From assembly GCA_004154925.1 (NCBI GenBank), contig QJNS01000186.1, positions 1-64,000 on the forward strand: DNA of 64,000 nucleotides. Direction: 5' to 3'. Made by a program: the position numbers and the translations under genes. How positions within the stretch are numbered: the stretch's first letter is position 1; the number at the start of each line of letters is the position of its first letter. The notes below the pieces were generated by a model. It was not told the origin of the DNA. It worked only from the letters and a program-made list of their open reading frames with translations, and ran no database searches. Positions 22,340 through 33,662 of the stretch are shown here, in pieces. This stretch comes from Monosporascus cannonballus (taxonomy: Eukaryota > Ascomycota > Sordariomycetes > Xylariales).

Positions 22340-24805
22340 ATGGAGCACTGGTTCAGCGATGTGGGCAGACCTGCCCTGTTCGAGGCGCTCGCCTCGGCCT
22401 GCGATCAAATAGGCGACGACTTTGACACCAGTGCGTAAAGCCGGAGGGATGCCGCTTTTGCCACCGAGTCGTATCACTAATCCAACATACGAGCAGACAT
22501 CCAACGGGTACTTCAGAACAATGCACAACTCCAAGCCGAGCTCGAGTCTCTGAGGACCAAGATGGCCATTGTAGACCAGTTACATGACGAAAACCGATTA
22601 CTCAGGGAAGAAGTCCAGAAGCTTAGGAATGCCGATGACCAAGTTTTACTCACGAAAGTGGCATCCACAAGCTGGGAGAACGTCACTCCCTCGATGAAAC
22701 GCACGGCCAGAACACCCTTGGCTCCTAGATCTGCCAACGAAGCCACCACCCCCGTCAAGACGCCGTCCAAACATGGACATACCGACATAAATGGATTGAA
22801 GCTGTCTGAACTGAGGGAGGAGTATCTGAGGTTGGAAGGTAATTATAACAAGCTATATGAAAAGTATCTGGAGGCTTTGAATGCACGCACCGAGTTGGAT
22901 CATCGTCTCCGAGAGAAAATCAAGAATGTCGAACAGTGGATGAACCACGCAAACGAGCTGAATGCACAGAGCCAGAAGCGTCTCGGGAAAGTGAAGAAGT
23001 TGGAAGCTCAGCTGGCTGCCGTGGGTGAAAAGGCCCCTGGTGTCGCATCTAGCTGCTCCTCGGACGTATCTGACAGTGCACCTACAACAATCGGAAGGCA
23101 TTTGCGGACGCTCCGCGCCCAAGTTGCAAACCGGACCGAAGGTGTCTCTTCTGCAAGCAGTCGGAACCCCAGTAGAAAGAGCCTAGGGCTAGATTCAACG
23201 CAGACGCCAAGTCGGGAACACACTCATGAGGAAGAAGGGCCATCGTTGCCACCCTTACCACAGGATCGAGATGGTCTCCAAAATATGACTGCCATCAAAA
23301 ACGAACCATCATCAGACACGCCGGTCGTAGTATCCGAGCGTTCGGTACGGAAAAGGAGACGAGAGGACGAAGAGGCAGAGCAAATGCCTGCTAGGACGCG
23401 GGTGAAGACTGAGGATGGTTCGGATCCGGTTGTTTTTGACGACCGGAGAAGGTTCGCCCCACAGGAAAGCATAGATTTCGATGCCGAGGTATCTCACGTG
23501 CAGACACCGAGGAAACACAGGTCGCGGTTTCAAGGGGATACTGCTATGGATACACCGGAGCCTCCTGGGCTACAGGACAGGAGCACTCGTTTCAGGCGAC
23601 AAAATAACCAGCAAACCCCCTTAACTGAACCGCCAGGTACCATAGCCCAGGAACCCAAGCCCGCAGAAGAAGATTCAAGACCGGCTAGCACGCGTAGGAG
23701 GCGCCAGGCGACAGCTACAACACCCTCGCGCACGGCAGGACGCCCCTCTGCTGTGCGCCCTTTGGATGCGAATGTCCCTCCGAGTAGACCAAATGCAGGC
23801 TCAAAGGCAAGAAGTGCCGAACCTACAAAAATCCAACACGGCATCGCCAGCCTCGCTGAGGATGACGATCAGTATCAAGCGTCAAGGGCCTCAAGATCGA
23901 CTAGTCGCGAACGGAGGTCCGGTAGGGTTCTAAATGACCTCTTGAACCAGCCCGCAGAACAGCGGACTAGTGCTCCACCGGTGGCGGACACAGGGCCCGA
24001 AGACATGCCCACGGCAGCGGCGGCACAGAAAGGGTTCCAGTTTACAATGCCACCGCCGAAGCACGACCTGCCCTTTGGCAAAGACGGACGACAGAGAGTG
24101 GGCGAGAGCCTGCAACAGGCTAAGAGCCCAGCTGTCCCCACTCCTAGACGGGCCAGGACGGCGATCCAGGCGAAGAGTAAACCCTCCGCTGACGCCACCG
24201 CCGCCACTGGCGAAAAAGCCATCAGCCCACCGCCGACGCGCACCAGCAAAGCCGGCGGCGCCGTCGCCGCTGCTAACACAGAGAGGGCGCCCTTGCGCGA
24301 GCGAGCGCTGTCGGAGCTGCGGCTTGACGACTTCAAGGTCAACCCGGCGGCGAACGAAGGATACGACTATGCTTTCACGGACGTGGTGCGGAACCACGCG
24401 GACCGGGCGTCGCTGGCGGGGTGCGTGCGCGAGGCGTGCTGCGGGCAGCAGTTCCGGGCGCTGGCGCGTGCCGAGCGCGCCACCACGGGGCCCCTCGCCT
24501 TCGAGGCGCTGCTCGAGGACCACCTGGGCGCCGACGCCCGGCGCCTGACCGAAATGACGCCGCAGGAGCGCGAGGCCCTCTGGCTCGACGCCAAGACGCG
24601 CGAGCTCGCCAACGCCCACGGACGCCATCGCCACCGCTACCAGCGCATGCAGAGCCCGCCCGGCTTCTGGCGCACAGACTTCCCGAGCACCCAGGAGGAC
24701 CAGGAGCACAGGGCCGAGGGCCGGAAGATGGAGGCCGAGATGATCCAGGAGCGGTATCGCGAAGCCCTGAGGCCCGGGGGCAGGTGGCTGTTCAGGGATG
24801 AGTGA
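22340..24805 (+). CDS. SAE2: Sae2/Ctp1/CtIP homologue, DNA-end resection factor
   Basis: Cofactor of the Mre11-Rad50 nuclease that starts resection of DNA double-strand breaks and opens hairpins. Two exons: 22340-22430 and 22497-24805, 799 aa; the 66-bp intron is GTGCGT...CAG with a CTAAT branch site. The first exon starts MEHWFSDVG and continues into a coiled coil (VDQLHDENRLLREEVQKLR), the expected oligomerisation region. A second coiled coil spans about residues 100-160. The middle is long, polar and probably disordered. The conserved Sae2/CtIP C-terminal domain runs from about residue 630: DFKVNPAANEGYDYAF, then REACCGQQFRALA, then a His/Arg-rich stretch, SPPGFWRTDFPSTQE and the C-terminal end. 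The Ser-Pro at about residue 750 lies where CDK phosphorylates Sae2 (Ser267) and CtIP (Thr847). Length is near human CtIP and longer than yeast Sae2. Fission yeast calls this gene ctp1. Confidence 0.93.
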
Positions 24806-25456
24806 GACGGTTTGCCTACTTGCTCAAATACCTAAGCGGTATCCGTCTGTCTAATATTGGCTGTTCGTAGCCGAAGGGGCTGGGGTTGGGATTCGGCGGT
24901 GCTGGTCATGATGCAACATGGCTACCTATGGCCGCGACAGTCCCAGACCTCGGAGTTTGGCATGACATGGGAAGCACTAACGGGATAAGAACATAGACCG
25001 GTTGTTTCAGAAGCACTTGCATGTATGGTATGTAGCAACATTATGTGGATCTTTGCTTTTCAAGGAAAGAGTCAATCCCAGTCTCTATCGTTTGTAGCGA
25101 CGTAATCTTCGATGGACTCATGTAGTATTGCAGGCATAGTTTTGGCGCTGATAGGGAAATAGATATTGCACCTATTTTAATACCCAGTTGGAAGGACTTT
25201 ACAAAACCGCTTCTTCCGTGGCCTTAGAAACAGACGAACGTTGACAGATAAGAATCAATTAGTCCACTTCTAATATATATACATATATATATATGGAGAG
25301 AGAGAGGGAGAGAGATGGAGAAGACAACGCATGCGCAAGTATAGAGGACAAAAAAAGCAAAGTTGAAACCTTCCTATCAGGGTATTGTAACATATATATA
25401 TATATTATTGCATAGCTGTCATGAAAAAAAAAGGTTGAATCACACAAAAAGACCGG
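24806..25456. other. Intergenic, SAE2 3' side, simple repeats
   Basis: About 650 bp with no gene. It holds an AT-repeat (about 25273-25295) joined to a GA-rich tract (25296-25320), and a second TA repeat near 25392-25405. The SAE2 3' untranslated region should lie in the first part. Confidence 0.5.
25273..25320. repeat. Compound TA / GA microsatellite
   Basis: A TA-rich array (TATATATACATATATATATATG) passes directly into a GAGAGAGAGAGG-type tract. It is simple-sequence DNA upstream of the tRNA terminator side. Confidence 0.8.
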
Positions 25457-25466
25457 AAAAAGAAAA
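25457..25466 (-). terminator. Pol III oligo-T terminator of the tRNA gene
   Basis: On the minus strand the tRNA 3' end is followed almost at once by TTTT (complement of 25463-25466) and then TTTTT (25457-25461). Runs of four or more T on the coding strand end Pol III transcription. Confidence 0.85.
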
Positions 25467-25467
25467 C

Positions 25468-25559
25468 TGGACACGACGGGAATTGAACCCGCGACCTTTC
25501 ACATGCGCTTGTGAGGATGCCAATGCGAAGCGAAAATCATACCCCTAGACCACGTGCCC
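25468..25559 (-). tRNA. tRNA-Ala (anticodon CGC) with a 20-nt intron
   Basis: Full cloverleaf on the minus strand. The acceptor stem GGGCACG pairs with CGTGTCC and contains G3:U70, the alanine identity pair, with discriminator A73. The D arm is GTCTAGGGGTATGAT, the anticodon stem TTCGC/GTGAA, and the T arm GCGGG-TTCAATT-CCCGT. The anticodon CGC corresponds to plus-strand 25525-25527 and reads GCG codons. An intron of about 20 nt (25504-25523) sits one base 3' of the anticodon, the standard place for nuclear tRNA introns. The mature length is 72 nt without CCA. Internal A and B boxes for TFIIIC are the D and T arms. Confidence 0.93.
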
Positions 25560-26576
25560 AACACTAACAGATGGTCGATGCACGGGATAAACCTATCTAT
25601 ATCCCGGTAAGCCGCTATGGGGGTGGTGCGGGAGATATTCTCTGGCCGGACTAAGGTAGGTTGTTTGGTCTCGGCTAACCTTTTTGTATTAACGTTAGGC
25701 GGAATTTGTGTGGTGGTGAGCCGTTGGATGGATACACGGGAATTCGGAATGTGAGAATTTAGTTCACGGGGCCACACAGGCCGAATTATCGTGCCCCATA
25801 TCAGTGATGATTGATAAAGGCGAGAGCCGGCGGTTGTAGGCTCATTGTACCATATCTATGAGGTCTTGATAGCAACGTGGTGGAAACGGACCCGAGGATC
25901 CGCTAGCTCCAGCATCGCTCCGTCGTCTTTTGCCGGGCTCTACACACGCGGCCGGGGGAAAGGGAATGGGCTACATAGCAGGTGCGGGACTAAAAGCATA
26001 AGTCTTTATAGAGCTTTAGATCGTCTCCGGTCTCGTCAACTACTTGGCAACTTTTATTCATAACATACATGAGCCACCGCTATGGCATAACTCTCCCGAA
26101 GGTACTAAGTTGAAGCTAGGGCTATGGATATCAGATTTTGAGGATGGAGACCCCCGGGGTATCTGACCTCTTTTCCGACACTGAGACCCACGCCCCAACT
26201 CCTCATAAATGCGATTTTGAATACATTAGTATGTATTTCCATACCCATCGTGAAGTATACGCCCATGGATCGTCAAGAGGGACAGCTGCATCATATTTCG
26301 GCCATATTTCCCTTTAACCCCTTCCCCCTCGGACTTTTCAAAATGTTCCACGCTAGACGCTATGCAGCAGATGACCACATGAGCATCATCAAGATGAGCT
26401 TGATGCGCACGGTGTGATAAGCCATACCTGCATCCTCCCCTCAAATCATCGCCGACGCTGTCTTGCAACGTCTTGGCTCTGTTCTTTTTTCTTCTTTCTG
26501 TCGTCCGTTTTCTCCCTCCCACCTCTGTACACCCCTCAACCCGACCAATAGCTTCTTGTACCAGTTGGGGATCGAT
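25560..26576. other. Intergenic, no gene seen
   Basis: About 1 kb between the tRNA 5' side and the 3' end of the deubiquitinase gene. The minus-strand 3' UTR of the latter should lie at the right side. No domain or repeat recognised. Confidence 0.5.
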
Positions 26577-29500
26577 TTAGACCCGCTGATAGAACAACAA
26601 ATATGCTACTTTGTTGTCCTTGATATTATCCTTGGTCAGCTTCCCTTTCATCGTTCCGGTGGTCGCTGCGCCATTGACCACGCTGCTCCACTTCTTGGCT
26701 CCGTTCATCGGTGCGCTGACCTTGTTCCATCCGTCTTCCTCGCCAGTATCATCTCCAATTCCATCGAACCTATTGCCTGAGCCGCTAACGGCGGAGTCTC
26801 TCTTGTGTTCTGAGGTAGGCGCGGCCAGCGGGTCTTCCTCGACCCCCCCTTCAGCCACATCCTCGCTCCTCACCCGTCGAATGACCGTATCGTCAAGGCG
26901 AATCCATTCCCGACCGTCTTGACGCCGTAGGTCGACGGTGTAGTGGCCGCCACTCGCATTCTTCCCATGATGGTAGACGGCCGCAATGAGCCTATATTTA
27001 GGGAACCCGCCACCTTCGGCGAGGAGACTGTTCCTCTTCTGCCGAGACAATATCTCCTTCGGTAGTTCGAGTTCCAAGGGATAGCCAATCCTCTTCCATA
27101 TTTTCACGGTTCCAGTTCCTTCCCCATCGAACTGAAAGCGCTTCAGATGCAGGATCAAAACTGGCGGAAGGGACTCAAGAAACACCTGCTTCGTAGCTAC
27201 GGCGTCCTTCCCCCTGGGTGATCCAAAATCGCCATGCAGCGTCTCGGGTTTAGTCAAGCCTCTCAGGGCATCAACGATGTTGCGGATTTGTGGCGAGCCA
27301 ATATCAAGCTGCAGAGGTTGGAAAGGCTCGAGGGTTACTGAGTCCTTCAGGCCTGAGACCCGCAGCTCCGAACGCAGCTGACCTCCGAAAATTTTGGTGA
27401 TAGGGGATGACGCAACGGGATGTCCCGAGGATCGCGTCACAGCCGCGCGTTGCCTCCGGCCAACCTCCAACCAATCACTCGAGTCTGTAGCGCTAGTAGG
27501 GGATGACGGCGCTGGTGTAGCGGCCGAAGAGTTCGCTGCAGTCGTCGCCCTGGAGTCCGGCAGATGTCGCATCACGTGGGCACACTCGTCGTGAAGGGCT
27601 TCCAAGAGAAAACCGAGGAATTCTTCCGCATCCTGCTGGTGCCCACGCTGCGAGGATGTCAGTGTCGGGCGCATACGATTAGAGGCAGCGGGGCTCTTAC
27701 TCTCATGCTCGCGAATCTGGGGAGCTTTCTTATAGCTTCATAGACGAATTCGGGCGTAAACGGCTCACCGTATTGTTCGAGTTCTTCGTTCTTCAGCCTT
27801 CTCCGTAGCTGGTCAACGGATACTGCGGAATCAATCACTTTGTACTCGCCCATGAAGTTGACCCTGTAATGATTCCTCAATTAGACTGAGCTCAGCCAGA
27901 TGCAAGGAAAAGTGACTACCCACATGGCATCAATTAGGGGCGTTTCGCTCTTAAAGCTATACGCAGCCTTCTTGCTGACCTGGTCCAAGAAGTCGTAGAA
28001 CGGGATACAGAAAATAAGGACTTGTAGAACCTATAGCAAGTTAGCTTTTGATGTTTGATGACAGCTGGATCACGGTTATAGCGACATACTGAATTCATAT
28101 AACACATATTGCCAGTGTTAATTAGGCCACTGGGCTCCAAGAAGGCAATCTTGTGTCCTCCACCTACGCGATATCCTCGTATAGCCTCAGCAAGCGAAGA
28201 AGCGTTTGCCTTTGCAAATCCAGCACCAGCCACAGCTCCACTCGCTCCGCCGAGAGGGTCGCCGTTGACAGATCCAGCTGCAGCAGACCCAGTGCCAGTG
28301 CCAGTTGCCGCTGGTGCACCTGTAGGGGTCGGATTTGCGAACAAGCCGGCCCAGAGCTTTGGCCGGGCTTTCGCGGGGGTAGGTGCCGCTTCAGCTTTGG
28401 CTTCTGGCTGGGGCGTCTCAACAGGAGGAGGCGCATCGCCAGCAGGTTTGTCAGACGTTGGTCCTTGTGAAGTTTGCTGCTGATCTGGCAATGTTTTCTC
28501 GGAAGCCGCGGTTTTGGCCTCTTTAGTGCTTGCTTTTGGAACTGCGGGAAGGACTGGGACAGCTGGTACTGCTGCCCGAGAGGTAGGCTTGGTAGACTTG
28601 GTTGGAGCAATGGTAGCAGCAGCACTAGTTTGTGTCGCAGGGGCAAATACTGGCGTAGTTTGCGATGTGGATGATTTCTCCTCGGATGGTAAATCCTGAG
28701 CGGAGGGAGTGCTAGCATCTTGGGTCGTCTCTGTCGAAGTAGTTGTCTTGGGCGTCGGGGTTTCTGGAATGGGAGCCCCAGATTGCTCCTCGACATGCGA
28801 CTCGACCTGCTGGTTGGTAGGCAATTCGACCGAAGTAGCCTCAGATGTCATTATCGGCCGTCTCCTTCTCGCTTTCGCTGCTCTGTTGGGGAAAGGGAGA
28901 TCCGGTCGGGAAAGCCATGGCAACTGCGGAAATTTTATTAGCACTGGAGCTTGACTGTGAAAGGAGCAATGGACTATCACGGCTTACAGGATATTTAAAT
29001 GGTTCCTTACTCGACCGAGTCTCGATCTCCGGAGGGGCCGGAGGAGCTGAAGTCACCGCGATTTCTCCTGTCTGCGGTGTCGCGGGTGTTGACTGAGCCG
29101 GGGCCACTTGCGAAGAGTGTGTTGATGATGGTGTCTCGGGTACAGGAACCTGCGGTGGCGGCGCAACCGGCTGGTATGGAGGCGGTGTGGAGATAGCGGG
29201 AGACGATTGTTGTTGAGGTGGTCGGGAATAAGGCTGAGGGTGCGGTTGCATGCTAGAAGAAACAATAGGAGGATATTGCTGATGCATAGGAGAGCGCTGT
29301 AGATATGGGTTGTACGTCATGTAGGGGGCGGTGGGCGATGCGCCATTCTGGTAATGAAGGGGCATCTGGGGGTAGTAGCTGTTCGGATAGGCATTTACGT
29401 AATTATGGTGATACATGTGGTGTTGCTGTTGTTGGTGGTAGTGATGCGGGTGATATGTTTGCGGATGAGACGGGTACTGCTGTTGTGGTGGAGGCCGCCG

Positions 29501-29641
29501 CCGTCCACCACCCGACCCAGTATGCGAACCTGATACTATATCGGCCGGTCCTCGCGCACCGATGCCACCACCACCACCTCCTCCTCCTCCTCCAACAGGC
29601 CCCGGCATGGTCTGCCCAGCCGGCAGATGACTACCGTTCAT
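26577..29641 (-). CDS. UBP3: Ubiquitin-specific protease, USP10/Ubp3 type
   Basis: Cysteine deubiquitinase of the USP family, closest in layout to human USP10 and yeast Ubp3, which act on trafficking, ribophagy and stress-granule substrates. Five exons: 29641-28988, 28923-28090, 28030-27924, 27863-27701, 27647-26577; 942 aa. All introns are 53-64 bp and GT-AG, and the phases close. The N-terminal half is disordered: poly-Gly, His/Gln-rich and Pro-rich, then PLPWLSRPDLPFP and an Ala/Pro/Thr-rich linker. The catalytic domain begins near residue 480. The Cys box NTGNMCYMNS (Cys about 492) ends exon 2 and continues VLQVLIFC in exon 3. GHQQDAEEFLGFLLEALHDE opens exon 5. The His box GGHYTVDLRRQDG has its His at about residue 821, followed by WIRLDDTVIRRV. 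The ATG at 29641 is the first in-frame ATG; the frame upstream is open but lacks one. USP10/Ubp3 is favoured over other USPs by the KYPLPWLS-type linker and Cys box. Confidence 0.93.
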
Positions 29642-32600
29642 CTTGCCGGCTTGGGGATGATGAAGCAGTGGCAATCCACTGCCTCGGCGATGTGTGTTGA
29701 CGCGTCTATGCAACAATAACCAGGTTTATCGTTGTAGATGAGAACCGCCGCAGGTAGTTGAAGCTATAATGCGCCCCGTTGGCGACAACCTGGAGGCCGA
29801 TGCGTCACGTTTTGGTATCGACTCCAATATAGGTCCGCGACAGGCAATTAATTGAATAATAGGATCTGTGAGCGGACAGAGAATATCTAGAGGTCAGAGA
29901 GTTCCAGAAATGACTTGATACCAGGTGGCTTCAGCCGGGAGCGTCACAATGATATGAATCGCCGTGTGCGAGAGGTTCCGGGCACGAGGCAGCTCGAGTT
30001 GGGCCAGAATGGAAGGATGAGGTCAATCCAAGGCCAAAAATAACGTTAGTTCTGAGTCTTCAAACCATTCGGAGAGGCTTGTTACTAATCATCCCCGTTT
30101 AAGCCCAATAACCTCCAACAGCGCTAATGGTCCTATGCTGTTATTTTTTGTAGTTCTAGAATATGCATTTAACGGGTTATGTACTAAGAGGGATTCAAAC
30201 CCCGGGGCCGCCTGGATGTTTCTAACAATACCTTTACCTCACAGTCGAAAGCATTATTCGGTAATGAGACATGACGACTTGAAAGAGAAGGCACGACCGT
30301 TGATATCAGAGCATGCATCGATAACTCAGCATATTCCTCCTACTTTTTTGTAGAAGTTCGCCTGTGCGAAGTACCTAGCATGCCATCGCAGTTCGGTGGG
30401 GGTAAGTAGGTCAGAGATTGGGGTGGTGAAAAGGGCGTTCAGTTTCCGAGTCACATATGCTTGCACCTACATGTGTATCTACTTAGATGCTTCAACGAGC
30501 TTGTATGCTCGAATCTGTAGAGCCAAGGAAACTCGTAGAAATGTACTGTTGTATCGAGCCTCTATACAGCCCTCGGGAGTCGAGACTCAAGTAATGGGGG
30601 TATACCGACTACCTAATGGTCCTATACGAGCTTTCATCAAGCATGAATTATTGATAGTTTGCCCTTCGTTTCACCGTTCTCAGTTACTCCGAGTTCAGTC
30701 CCAGGCTGCGCTAGCAAGGCAGGTAGAAGAGGACAATGCGAGTCAATGTGTGATAACAGCTTCCCTAACATGGAGTTTACACCGTTTTAGAAGTGACCTG
30801 AGGAGAGTCCAACATGGAATTTCTAGTTCTCTGCTAGAGTGTGGTACTGCAGAGTATATTTGGCGCTAATTGTGAAGCTTCGCAACTTTATATATCGGCC
30901 AAGTTGGTATGTTATCGCTGCACTTGGTTTTCGAAGCAATGAGACCGTCTATCGCCAAAGATCCAACTACTACCTCAACAACAACCAAAAACAAAACGTC
31001 CAGCTGCCTTCCACGCAATCAGGGACCTCTCCCGCGTGTCCCCCCGCCCCCACCATGATTATACATCACTTTGTTGTGAATACTATCAGGTGTGCCAGCC
31101 TTCGTGTCACGGAATTGGTAGAGCTCTCCTTGGAGCGGCCCTTCTCGTTATAGAGCCCATGTGGCACGCGAATCTCCAATAACCTCACCCATAATGCATT
31201 CAGACCTGTAACACATCCCACACCATAGGAGATTCTCACCTCGCAACTCCTGTCGATAAACTACCTACCACATCGTTGCCACAAGCTGTCACAGGCTTCA
31301 GTACTGACGTTGACTAGCGTAATGATACTGGCACCACTCAGAGACGACGCTCCTGGGGGGCTCTGGGTCTAGAGGCATGTTTCTATCTCTCCCCCCTGTA
31401 GTTTGAGCCTATGGATGGGGAGGAAGAGTCCCCTCGCGGAGGCCGTGGCGGAGAGATAGGACAGCACTCAGGGTTTCGCGTGGACTTGCGCTCGTTGACT
31501 CCCTGTTCAAGGATCTTGTGAGCACTACGGTAGAAGCGACTATCGATTTGTGTCCATGTGTGCTGCTCTAGGAATCCGGATCCGGAAAAGTGGGTCTACC
31601 CCTATACGCTTCCGGAATAAAAAAAGCCTTTCATTATCTTCCATACGTTTTCATACTGATTAATAATGAAATGATACGCTTAATAATCCATTTATTCGTG
31701 TATATATATATAGCCCTGAATTTTCCAGTTATTGTTGGGAATTCAGAGCTTTGATACATCATAAATATAACACCCTTTCTCACAGCTGCGAGGTGACTTT
31801 TCGCGTCGATACCGGCCCGCCGCATCGAAGCGCTCTGGCGCTGGCGGGTCGTCTTCCCTGTCGGTTTCCGTTATGGACCGTGATTCATAAGGAGGTTCAC
31901 CTTTGTAAATTCTCTTGTCGTAGTAGTATCTTCTCGATCCCATCTTGTATTCTTGGCGGCCACCGTTATGACCATGCGAATATCGAGGAGCTAGTTCATC
32001 GCGAAAACTCGTCTATTTCTTGAACTCCAACTCATAAGGAGGCCGTGGTTGGACCTATGTCTTGTTGCGATGGTGACTTTCAATGGTTCTTTCAACTAAA
32101 ACCTGCGTAAAGCGTACAGGGGCCCTCTTGCGCTCTCTCCTATACTCGTCACCCTTATCCCCCGCATATTCCAATTTGTCGTAAGAGATAGTCCCAGAAC
32201 TTCCAGCCTATCTATGAGTGACTTCGCGCGACCCTTCATCGGTGTATCCTGATTTGATGGCACTAGTATGGGCCATTCTCACCCTGTTGTGTGGCATTGA
32301 TCGCGTTCAATCATAATCGATGTTGTCTTGTTCTCTTGCTGGGAGGGTGGGGCAACACATGTGAACTTGCGAGATTCGATCCTCTGATCGTCTTCACCAG
32401 TTATTTGCTTTCAGCAACCCGGGAACGAAGGGAGGGGGCGCGGAGGAACCAGCATACGTCTACTGTAATGTATTTAAGCCGAGTGTGACTTTTTCCTATA
32501 CGCTAACTCTGTTACAACAGCTCACCTGACCTTATGACCAAGGTAGTAAGTACTAAGAGCTTTCGTTAACCTGGCGTACCAACATTTACCATCCAACAAA

Positions 32601-33662
32601 CCTGCGCCCTTTGTCACAGTTACCAACTAATATTATTCCCCAACATCGATATGCTAATATGGGGGCCTTTGTAAATCTGACCGGGCTCGGAATAATCGTA
32701 CTAACAACCCCAGACTTATATAGTCTCGACCCTACACATAGAAGGAAGATGACATCTCCCTGTTCGATTCAAGCAGGACGCCCCCTCTACTTTGGTCGTC
32801 CTAGTACAGTCATTGAAACTGCCTCATCGAGCGACAGCACGCTCTTCCGCTTCATTCCAATATTTATTGGCGATCAGGTTACAGAATCTTATGCTTCCTC
32901 GTGTGGGCTGCCCCCATTCAACTGGTACAGTGCGGAGATGCTTTCAACCGGATGCGACTTGAAGTACCGCGCCAGTCGCGATTATCTAAGATGGGCCGAG
33001 TATCCATGAAATTCCATGCCAAATAACCAGCGTTGAGGGCCCGGGAACTGCACAACTGTATATTTACGGCAGCAATGTGCCGCACTACCCTTATTCTGGT
33101 CCCTATTCCAACAGTGATCCGGGTTAAAAAGGGTAATCCAGACTCTCCATCCAATGATACATCGGGGGAGTAATCATCAGACCGGGCTTCACGAGTAGGT
33201 GGGTTTTAATGGGAGCTCATCTGGGGGTTCTGAATCGCTGTGCCCGGGATATTGAGAGGGACGATTAAGTATCAAGAAGTTGAAATCAGTGGAAAGAAAT
33301 CTACATAATAATTAAAAACAATCATCAGGGAATAGTAGATGAAAGGGCGGCTACTGAATAATAAATCTAGCTCGGCTCTAGCTGAGACTTCTCTGAGTAG
33401 ACTCGGCGACGGCTCGGGATTGCTCAGTCCGATTTGTTCGCGCTTCAGAAATGCTCAGTCTTGCTCATAGACCCTTTTTAAGGCGGTAGGCTGTTAGTTT
33501 CGCGGATAGTTATGTATATATATATTCGCATTCTACGGCCCACAGGATTGTACGATGCTATCTGATGGACATTGAATTAGAATTTAGCGAAGAATTGCAC
33601 CTTAGTAGCCGAAGTCCATATTTGGCGGAACGACTAGGCTGGCCAATTAATATACGGCTTGT
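29642..33662. other. Long intergenic region with one coding relic
   Basis: Four kilobases containing the deubiquitinase promoter at the left and the 3' end of the oxidoreductase gene at the right. Apart from the Arg-rich pseudogene at 31.8-32.2 kb (listed separately) I found no protein domain, no complete tRNA and no transposon ends. Confidence 0.45.
31763..32230 (-). pseudogene. Degraded gene for an Arg/Tyr-rich protein, unidentified
   Basis: On the minus strand one frame stays protein-like from about 32215 down to 31763 with two in-frame TAG codons. Downstream of the second stop it reads as a charged Arg/Tyr-rich segment: RRYYYDKRIYKGEPPYESRS, then ITETDREDDPPAPERFDAAG. Upstream it reads YDKLEYAGDKGDEYRRERKR, then APVRFTQVLVERTIESHH. 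Both stops could derive from CAG by a single C-to-T change. The composition resembles low-complexity fungal proteins rich in Arg, Asp and Tyr, but I cannot name the family. The 5' end and any introns were not found, so this is a fragment. It could alternatively be a spliced gene with the stops inside introns, but no splice sites fit. Confidence 0.4.

Noticed and set aside
30180..30270. T-loop-like GGGGTTTGAATCCC on the minus strand
   Set aside because: Only a T-arm-like hairpin forms; the 5' acceptor half is missing, so it is at most a tRNA relic.
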